Both the position numbers and the translations under genes were made by a program. Shown here piece by piece: positions 1-7,845 of a DNA stretch of 64,000 nucleotides; the stretch's first letter is position 1; each line of letters begins with the position of its first letter. Source of the stretch: Entamoeba invadens IP1 (taxonomy: Eukaryota > Evosea > Mastigamoebida > Endamoebidae). The notes below the pieces were generated by a model. The model saw only the letters and a program-made list of their open reading frames with translations, did not search any database and had not been told where the DNA came from. The stretch is taken from assembly GCF_000330505.1 (NCBI RefSeq), contig NW_004443648.1, positions 118,536 to 182,535 of the forward strand, written 5' to 3'.

Positions 1-514
1 GTTGTTTTGTTATTTGAAACATTTCTCGCGAATAATAAGAAATTTAAACATTTGTTTAAATTGAAAAAAAACATTTTTGGTTCTTACAAACAAATATTTT
101 AAGTTTTTTTTTACATAATATTATTTTGTCAACCCAAAAGTGTAATTGTAATTGTTTTTTCTTTCACGGAATTTCTTTTGACGTTTCTTCTCTTTTTGGA
201 TAATTCCTTTTTCTTCTATCACTTTTTTGGTAGTGAGTTTGTTCTATTCTTTGCGTGATTTTCCCGCAAAAATATGGACAAATGTCCCTATTATGAAACA
301 TTGATTCTGTTTTATTTACAATTTGTATAATTTCCTTTAGTTATTGCTCTCCAAAAATATATCAACAATAAAAAAAGAGATTGAAAAGAGAAGAAATGAT
401 TGGTCAAATCCAATTGCCATAATTAGGCACGTTTCTCCCACAATTTCCGCGATTAAAGAAAACCATCGAACCCTTTTCATCATAAAAGGGTTTCTTCAAC
501 TCGAAAATTTCACA
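1..514. other. AT-rich intergenic region upstream of tk
   Basis: No convincing gene is visible here. The frame of the following kinase stays open back to about 344 but has no ATG there, only a TTG. The predicted extra residues have no counterpart in the kinase family. An AAAATTTCA stretch just before the ATG at 515 resembles the Entamoeba initiator consensus (AAAAATTCA) and supports a start at 515 with a very short 5' leader, as is usual in this genus. Confidence 0.5.
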
Positions 515-1252
515 ATGGAAATCGACACAACAGTCCTTCTTAGCCCAGTTGTTCAAAAAGATGACATGAAGAAGACGTACGACGGCTCCATCCAGTTAAT
601 TATGGGCCCAATGTTTTCTGGAAAGACGACGGAGCTAATCCGCCTCATCAAGCGGTTTACAGTCTCGAAGAAGCGGACAGTGATCTTGAAGTACACCAAG
701 GACGTGAGGTATGGCGAAGTCAATGAAGCTGTTTCGCATGATCAAGAGAAGTGGGAAGCGATTCCCACGATGGAATTGATGCCGTGTGTCAAAGAAGCAC
801 TTCATTATGATGTTATAGGGATTGATGAAGGGCAATTCTTCCCCGACTTACTCGAGTTCTCCGAGTTAATGGCGGACTATGGAAAACGTGTGATTATAGC
901 TGCACTTGATGGGACCTTCCAGAGAAAAGTATTTGGGCAGATCACCGACATCGTTCCTTTATGTGAAAGTGTCCGGAAGCTCCGAGCAGTCTGTGTGTTT
1001 TGTGGCAACAAAGCTTCATTCTCGATGCGAACGACAGAAGAAGAGAGTGTTGAAGTCATAGGTGGTGCTGAAAAGTATTGTGCAGTGTGTAGAAAATGTT
1101 ATCACGACAAGTGTGTCTTCCCACAGACTCGGAAGATCAACGACTTCATCGAGCCTTCCGAGAAAAGGAAAAGAAAAGATCACGAGAAGCTTGACCAGTG
1201 GTCTTCCCTAATAATCCCATCAGCAATTTGTGAGGACAGCCAGACCGCGTGA
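515..1252 (+). CDS. tk: thymidine kinase, TK1 (type II) family
   Basis: Predicted to phosphorylate thymidine (and deoxyuridine) with ATP in the cytosol, a salvage step to dTMP. The 245-residue product has the type II layout: P-loop GPMFSGKT at residues 31-38, the IDEGQFF box that holds the catalytic Glu, and a zinc site made of a CVFC pair and a later CAVCRKC pair. The length fits the family (about 200-240 residues) plus a short N-terminal extension. I chose the ATG at 515; the next in-frame ATG at 566 would also leave an intact enzyme. The last ~45 residues are charged (KRKRKDHEK) and probably a flexible tail. The gene is intronless. Salvage would matter in an organism thought to lack de novo thymidylate synthesis, which is general knowledge of Entamoeba and not seen here. 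Confidence 0.93.
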   Translation: MEIDTTVLLSPVVQKDDMKKTYDGSIQLIMGPMFSGKTTELIRLIKRFTVSKKRTVILKYTKDVRYGEVNEAVSHDQEKWEAIPTMELMPCVKEALHYDVIGIDEGQFFPDLLEFSELMADYGKRVIIAALDGTFQRKVFGQITDIVPLCESVRKLRAVCVFCGNKASFSMRTTEEESVEVIGGAEKYCAVCRKCYHDKCVFPQTRKINDFIEPSEKRKRKDHEKLDQWSSLIIPSAICEDSQTA

Positions 1253-1433
1253 CGTTTTTTTAATTGAGGTTTTGTTTGTAAGCTTTGCCTTTGAAATTTC
1301 TAAAAAGTATAACACTTTATATTATTAAGAGCACTTTTATAGTTATTAATGAGAGAGATAGAAAGAGAAAAGGGGTTCTCCCTTAAAATAGAATAAAAAA
1401 TAACTAAATAAGAACTATAACGTCCATGTACAA

Positions 1434-1936
1434 TTAATTAGCGTCTTGCTCAGTCTTTATGGTGGGGGTGTCCGAGACACAAGAGAAATGACACACCACT
1501 AAAGCTACTGCAAAAAGCCCTCCTGAAATTAAACAGAGGAGACTTGTTATCAACCCGAATATCCCTGTCATGAAAAAAGAAAGACACGCTAATATGAAAA
1601 ACCAAATGGCACACGCTACACCATTTTCGGTTATCATGTTGTTAAACTGTACCGAGTGCAATATCGCAAATCCCGAAACTAAAATGGTGACTATCCCATT
1701 CACAACTAACACAATCGCAACCAACATCACTGCAAGTGTAGGGTTTGTATTCAAACCACTGATTTGAAAGGATTCAGGTTTGTTGTTTGTGAAGTGTAAG
1801 AGCCCGGTTAGAAGCGTGACTGTATGTCAGTCAAAGCACATTAAAAACTCATGCGAAACAAACGAAGACCAATGACGCAGAGGTAGAGGAAAAACACGTT
1901 TCGAAGGAGTATCCAGACATTGACAAAAAGGCGCAT
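1434..1936 (-). CDS. small four-helix membrane protein (spliced)
   Basis: A two-exon gene of unknown function. Exon 1 is 1936-1864 and exon 2 is 1819-1434, separated by a 44-nt intron (1863-1820) that starts GTTTGTT and ends ACATACAG. The phase is 1, and the join turns two open frames into one 152-residue protein. Exon 1 starts MRLFVNVW and encodes a first hydrophobic helix. Exon 2 adds three more (around LAVMLVAIVLVV, CAIWFFILACLSFF and LISGGLFAVALVV). Without the intron the longest frame has only a TTG start and loses helix 1. The four-helix layout with a short polar C-terminus (TIKTEQDAN) resembles tetraspanin- or claudin-like proteins in shape only; I see no diagnostic motif. It is transcribed away from the lipase gene. 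Confidence 0.68.
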
Positions 1937-2517
1937 TATAGTCTGTTTGAGTTTTGGGAGATTGAAAGTGTCTGGTTCACAGACAGTCCGTCGAATCAAA
2001 CACTAATACTAAAAATAATAAAAACTGTCTACTTTTTGCCGATTTAATTTCTATTCAATTACTTCTTTTTATAACACATGTATAGTTTTGTATCTTTTGA
2101 TAGGTACACGTAAAAACATTTTTGGGGCATTTACAAAAAAGGCAAATTCCTTTCCTTCTTTAGCTCTTTTTTAATAAAATGTTGTTACTATTTTATATAT
2201 AAATATAATTATATTCTATGGTATTGATTGTTTCAAAGAGAAATAGCAATGAAAATTACTAGCAGAATTAGTCAACTAAAGTGGTAATAACTTTTGTTAA
2301 TAAAAAAAAATTATTTTATTAATAATTTAAATATATTTTATTAGTCAATAGTATAAATGAAACTAGATAATAACTAGTATATCCAATTAATAAAATATAA
2401 TAAAAATCGAAGTTTGGATGTTATAACAATATAATTGTTTGTACTATCCAATTAAATAAAAAGAAAATAAACTAAAATAAGAACTAAAGAAAAAGACTAA
2501 AAAAGAAAGGAGTCAAG
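1937..2517. promoter_or_regulatory. shared upstream region of two divergent genes
   Basis: This 580-bp stretch separates the divergently transcribed membrane-protein gene and lipase gene. No coding sequence is visible. It is strongly AT-rich, especially from 2160 to 2460. A GAACT motif at 2481-2485 lies 33 nt before the lipase ATG and is a candidate Entamoeba GAAC-type core element. On the other strand GAACC occurs about 40 nt before the membrane-protein ATG. Confidence 0.4.
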
Positions 2518-3826
2518 ATGGCGTCAGGAAGCAATAAAACGATCGATATGATCTTTTTGGTCCACGGACTGTCTAACATTGAGATAAACGCACAAGAACA
2601 GTGGATCAATTTTTCAACACCTCTTGAGAAGAAATTAGGCTCAGATTGTGTGATTGTTTGTTAACTCTTAAATTATAGTATTTTTCAAAACACATCAATA
2701 ACACAAAGAAATACGTCAAAGCAAATAGCAACAAGACCACAGATGGCATTGTCGTTGGCGGTCTTCGTGTTGCGAATGAAGTATGTCAAGAGATGAAAGA
2801 TGAAAAAGAGAGTCGAACGGGATGCACGTTCAGAATACATTTAATCGGTCACTCATTGGGAGGTCTTTACTTACGTCAAGCTATACCTTTATTGGTTAAA
2901 AGAGGTGTTTTCAATAGCACTTGTATTCCATTTGTTTGTCTTTCTCATCACAAGTTAAACTTCAAAGCTCGTATTCATTTGCTCACTTTTAGAGCTTTTT
3001 GACATTAGAAACACCACACCTTGGCGTGAAAAAGCCAGACAATAATGGTGGCTTTGATGACATTTTTAAGACGGTCTCAAACTCGATGTTCTCGGGACAA
3101 ACAATCAACGAACTTCAACTAACAGACCGCCCATACCCACCATACGACCCAAAATTCGTTGATGAATTTCCTCTCTTATTTAGAATGGTTGAAGACGAAT
3201 ATATCAACGCACTGAAAATTTTCAAACACCTCACGTTGATACAAAATATCAAATTTTCATTCCAAGTCCCATACGTCTCGGCTGCTTTGGATCGCGCTAT
3301 TCCTTATGACAGAGAATTTTACAAAGACAAATACTTTGTTGACGGATTTGACTTTGCAAAGGACTACACTGACATCATAGATGGGTGCGAGAAGAAATAT
3401 ATTCTTCAACCACAACAAGGGGAAGTCATTGAAGAGAAAAAGGACGGCTGTGTCATATACGAAAAGATGGTCGAGAAATTGAATCAACTTCCTTGGCGAC
3501 GAGTCAACGTGAACTTCCGAACGAAGTCTCCTGACGTGCACCAATTCCTCATTGGACAGTTTTTGCGAAAGAAAATCTTCAAGAACTGGGGAAACGACGA
3601 CGTCGACAATTTCATTAAAACAGTTGCAGAACTTATTGAACGTGACGTAGAGATCGACAATGGCAAATTAGTGAAGCCAAATATCGAAGGTGATACCCTT
3701 ATTGATATTGATGCACAAAAGTTGAAAAAGAACTCCGAGCAAATAGATACTAAAAAAGAGGAAAGAGCTTATTTAGACCAAACTACAACAGTTAAGCAAA
3801 CCACTGAAATAACAACTCTTCTTTAA
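2518..3826 (+). CDS. DUF676-family serine esterase/lipase (3 exons)
   Basis: A predicted alpha/beta-hydrolase of the DUF676 (putative serine esterase) family, related to yeast ROG1-type lipases, of 408 residues. Exons are 2518-2655, 2679-2933 and 2993-3826. Intron 1 is only 23 nt (GTTTGTT...TTATAG); intron 2 is 59 nt (GTTTGTC...TTTTAG). Both are phase 0. The family features appear in order: the oxyanion-hole segment FLVHGLS, TTDGIVVGGLRVANE, the nucleophile elbow GHSLGG, LETPHLGV, the likely catalytic Asp in LDRAIPY, and a likely catalytic His in DVHQFLIG. Domain order continues smoothly across both junctions, which supports the splice model. The last ~50 residues are charged and low in hydrophobics. 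There is no signal peptide, so a cytosolic or membrane-peripheral enzyme acting on lipid esters is likely; the substrate is unknown. Confidence 0.82.
2656..2678 (+). other. ultrashort 23-nt spliceosomal intron
   Basis: Full GTTTGTT donor, 3' end TTATAG, length 23 nt. Reading through gives an in-frame TAA (GTT TGT TAA) and shifts the frame, so it must be removed or bypassed for the lipase to be made. After removal the residues DCVI join YFSKHINN, as expected for the strand-and-loop region of DUF676 proteins. Confidence 0.7.
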
Positions 3827-3903
3827 TTTCAGTTCATTTCATTTGTATTTAAAACAATTGAAACTATTCAAAAAACTTGAATTGAAGAACGTGAAAGATT
3901 CAC

Positions 3904-5387
3904 TTATTTTTCGTATCGAGCCTTGTAGAATGTGTGCAAATGCTCATGTTCACTATGAGCATCAAAATGACTCTTGACAAACTCTAACATGTCTGTGTTT
4001 TCATTGGCTACTTTGAATTCGGCTTTTTCATCCAAGTCATCCAACTTGACTCGTCTCTTGTCCATCTCAGCTTTCTTCGCTGGGGGTATCTTTGGTTGGC
4101 CTGCACCTCCAAGGCATCCTCCAAGACACGCCATAATCTCGATGACGTCACAGTTCTTAGAAGTTAACTCGCCACTTCTTACCATGTCACATGCCTTACG
4201 AGTAGCAAAGCCACCGTGACATACAATACCATTCACAATGGTACCCTTGAGGTCTACTACAACTTTTGTCATTGTCGATCCACTTGCATGCTTAAACATC
4301 TCCTCTTTAGTGATCTTAACTTCATTCCATGGAACTCCCGCATTCTTGGCAATGACTCTGAAGACTGTCTCAGCAACTCCTCCGGTCTTTCCAAAGATGT
4401 TTGATCCTCCTGAAATCTTTCTGAATGGCAAATCGCAAAGTCCTTGTTCTGTTTTTTCAACTTCAACTTCTCTGGCTTCAGTGAATTTCTTGTCTTCGTC
4501 TGCTAAGTGGGCTTTGAAGTAATTGGAGACCTCAACAGAGGTGACAGACGCGTCATAGTCCTGATGAAGTTGTGGACGAGCAGCCTCGACTTTCTTAGCA
4601 ACACATGGCATAATACCAACAGTGTAAATATTCTCTGGTTCAAGTTTGACATCCTTAGCCCACGCTCTCTTGACGAAAGCAGCAAGGCAAGCGATTGGTG
4701 ATTTGGCAGTAGAGACGTGTGGGATCAAGTCTGGGTACTCTTTCTCGAGCAATTCAATCCAAGCTGGGCAGCATCTAATCATTAGTGGATAGTTCTATAC
4801 AGTAATATTAATAATAAAGGTCAACTAAAGTAAAATATAACAAACGATGTAATAGCTGGTCCACATTGCTTTTCTCTCATCTCCATGATCTCAGCATGGT
4901 CGTCAAAAGTGGTCTTATCAGCAGCGTAGTCTGCATCGAAGACGTAGTCAAATCCAATCTTTCTCAAGGACAAGACTAATTGGGCCAAAGCAGTTGTTCC
5001 AATCGGCATGCCCATGCACTCGGCAACACCAAGACGGGTGGATGGCGCAAGCATAGCAACTAAAGTCTTTCCGTTCTTTTTTGCCTCCATGATGGCGTCA
5101 AATGGATCAATTGGCTTGAGGGCACCAAAGTTACAAGCAGATGTGCATTGACCACAGCCGACGCAGTCAGTGTCTTTCAACAAGACTCTTGTGGTGTCGG
5201 TGTTTTCTTTTTCTGGATTGGGTCGTGTCGCGTGGACTTGTGGTGGGCACTTTGGCTTTCCTTTCTCAAGAACATCAAATGTGCACTTTGTGGTGCACAT
5301 TTGGCAGCCAAGGCACTTGGACCAATCGACGCTAATAGAGTCGTTGTGATCTGTTCCAGTGACTGAGTGTGATGGTTTAGGTGGCAT
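3904..5387 (-). CDS. [FeFe]-hydrogenase, copy 1 (2 exons)
   Basis: Predicted to reduce protons to H2, re-oxidising ferredoxin made by pyruvate:ferredoxin oxidoreductase in the cytosol. Exons 5387-4846 and 4774-3904, with a 71-nt intron (GTTTGTT...GATTAG, phase 2), give 470 residues. The N-terminal ferredoxin-like part has two [4Fe-4S] motifs, CLGCQMCTTKC and CVGCGQCTSAC. The H-domain has the three H-cluster motifs: TSCCPAW (created at the splice junction), MPCVAKK, and MACLGGCLGGAGQP. All H-cluster cysteines are present. FGKTGGVAETVFR is also typical of the fold. The length matches the short eukaryotic form. It lies head-to-head with a second copy at 6139-7616. Genes of this type in Entamoeba are usually regarded as bacterial acquisitions. 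Confidence 0.94.
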
Positions 5388-6138
5388 TGTAATGTATAAG
5401 AAGTTGCAAACCAGTAAAAACCCTCAAACTCCCTTTTTGATGAGTTCGCAACTTGAACAAAAGATCTTCCCATACTTCGGGATAATCCACATAAAAACCG
5501 GGATATTAACGATATTTATTAATTTAAGAATTGCAAAGTCCGTTTTTGTGTTTGCAATTTCTATATAAATAGAGAGTAGAATATTTATTGCACTAAATCA
5601 TTTGCTGATAGTTCGGGATTGTTTTTTCAGTTCAAACTCGAAATTGTGTTTAAAAAAAACTATTTGCCATTTTATAAACACATATTTTAACTACAATAAC
5701 TAGCTTTTATATGGTTTGTAACGCTCTTTGCAATTATTCAAATAGAGGAAACCCTTTTTATTCGAAAAAATATCAAAATAAGGAGAGTTAAGACAACAAA
5801 CCTTTTCTTTTTGGTAAAACGGACTTTAAAATGCAAAAATAAAAAGCCGAATTGTTTTTGGAAAACTACCAAAAAGAGAATTTTGCCTTAATATAATGAT
5901 TAATAAAATTAATAAACAAAATTAGTTGAAATATAAAGAAAAAATGACTAAGATATCTTTAAACAATCTAGGGTATGCCAGAAATAACAAATAAATCAAT
6001 ATAATTAAAAGAAAAAATAAGAAGAGTCGAATGGCTTCCAAAATCGATTTCTAATTCATTTCAACGATATGAAAAATAACAAAAAAGGGTTCTCGCCATT
6101 CTGCTATTTAAATGAAGCAACATTGACTGATTTAGAAA
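5388..6138. promoter_or_regulatory. divergent promoter region of the two hydrogenase genes
   Basis: A 751-bp AT-rich region between the two [FeFe]-hydrogenase start codons. No coding sequence is supported. It must contain both promoters and could coordinate the two genes. I see no clear GAACT element close to either ATG, unlike many neighbours. No obvious large inverted repeat survives from the duplication that made the pair. Confidence 0.45.
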
Positions 6139-7616
6139 ATGCCACCAAAGCCAGCACACAACGTCAAGACACCCGACAACCACAACAATGCTATTGTAAT
6201 CGACTTCTCAAAGTGTCTTGGTTGCTCAATGTGTACCACAAAATGCTGTTACGGCGTTTTAGAAAAGCAAGGCCCAAAAATCCCCCCATTCATCAAACCA
6301 AACAGAAAGGATGTTACTGTGGACAACACCGACACCACAAGAGTTTTGATTGAAGAGACTGACTGCGTCGGCTGTGGTCAATGCTCAAACGTCTGTAACT
6401 TCGGAGCCATTACTCCAGTCGACCACATCACTCGCACATTTGAGGCTAAAGCTGCCGGCAAGAAACTTGTCGCCATGATTGCTCCAGCCACCCGTATTGG
6501 TATTGCTGAGGCATTTGGATTGCCAATGGGTTCACAAGCCCTCCACCAATTGGTTCACTGCTTGAGACTTGTTGGATTTGATTATGTCTTTGATATCAAC
6601 TCAGCTGCTGACAAGACCACCATGGACGATCTTGAAGAAGTTGTCGAGCTCAAGAAAGAGGGTAAAGGCCCTGCCATTACATCGTTTGTTTTTGTGCAAT
6701 TATTGAGGTATCCAAAGAGTAAAAGATCAATACAACAGTGTTCACAATTAGATGCTGCCCAGGTTGGATGGAGTACCTTGAAAAGAAGTACCCAGAACTC
6801 ATTCCACATGTCTCCACTGCTAGATCACCAATCGCATGTTTGGCTTCCCTTGTCAAAAACGCATGGGCCAAGGATGTCGGACTTGCAAAAGAAGATGTAT
6901 ACACCGTTGGTATTATGCCATGTGTTGCTAAGAAAGTCGAGTCTCAAAGGGCCAACTTGCACCAAGACTATGATGCTGCTATCACCACCAACGAAATTGC
7001 TGCATACTTCAAGAAGAACTTGCCAGCCGAGGAGCTCAAATTCACTGAAGAAAAAGAGGCTGCTTTGAGCAAAACCGATGATGGGCAGTGTGACTTGCCA
7101 TTCAGAAGAATTTCAGGAGGATCAAACATCTTTGCAAAGAGTGCTGGTGTCGCTGAGACAGTCCTCAGAGTGTTAGTGAAAGATGCTGGAGAGAAGTGGG
7201 ATCCATCTAAAATTGTCGCTGAAGAGATGTTCAAAGACGCTGCTTCTGGGTCTGCAATGAACAAGTTGACAATCAAAATTGGAGAGAGTACAATAGTTGG
7301 TGTTATTTGCCACGGAGGACATGCAATTCACAAAGCATGTGAAATGATGAAAAATAATGAGATGCAAGGTGTTGATGTTGTTGAGATGATGGTATGCGTT
7401 AATGGATGCCAATGTGGTGGTGGACAGCCAAAGATTCCACCAGCGAAGAAGAACGATGTTGTCAAGAGAACTGCTGAGTTGGATCGACTCGACCATGAAA
7501 CTGACATTGCTGTAGCTTCTGAAAATACTGATGTTCTTGGATGGATTGATGCTCATATGAACAAACACGAGCAACATGAATTGTTACACACTTCTTTCCA
7601 AGCAAGGTATCAATAA
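6139..7616 (+). CDS. [FeFe]-hydrogenase, copy 2 (2 exons)
   Basis: A paralogue of the neighbouring hydrogenase, 469 residues, with the same role predicted. Exons are 6139-6683 and 6752-7616, with a 68-nt intron (GTTTGTT...CAATTAG, phase 2) at exactly the same codon, the Ser of TSCCP. The iron-sulfur motifs are CLGCSMCTTKC and CVGCGQCSNVC. The H-cluster motifs are TSCCPGW, MPCVAKKVES and MVCVNGCQCGGGQP. The last differs from copy 1 by Asn for Gly and an extra Cys, which may tune the cluster surroundings but leaves the ligands intact. The start codon context (MPPKPAHNV) matches copy 1 (MPPKPSHSV), fixing the N-terminus of both. It converges on the E1 gene with a 229-bp gap. Confidence 0.94.
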
Positions 7617-7845
7617 TTAATTGTTCAAAATATAGTTTTGGGTTTGTTTGTACTTAATCTGTTCACTCAGACACTTATTGAATAAGTAATTAAAATTAAT
7701 GCTATTGAAAAAAATAAATTCTTTTCAATAGCCACACCCTTTTTTGATATCTTTAAAAAGATAAATTAGCATTATTTTGTAACAAAAGCGAATATAATTG
7801 AATTGTTAAAATGTGTATAAACCAAGGTAATTGTGTTTTAGTTAA

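Noticed and set aside
344..514. N-terminal extension of thymidine kinase from a TTG at 344
   Set aside because: There is no ATG and the length would exceed the family; an initiator-like AAAATTTCA sits just before ATG 515. A splice acceptor-like TTTCCTTTAG at 331-340 was noted, but no donor leads to a sensible exon.
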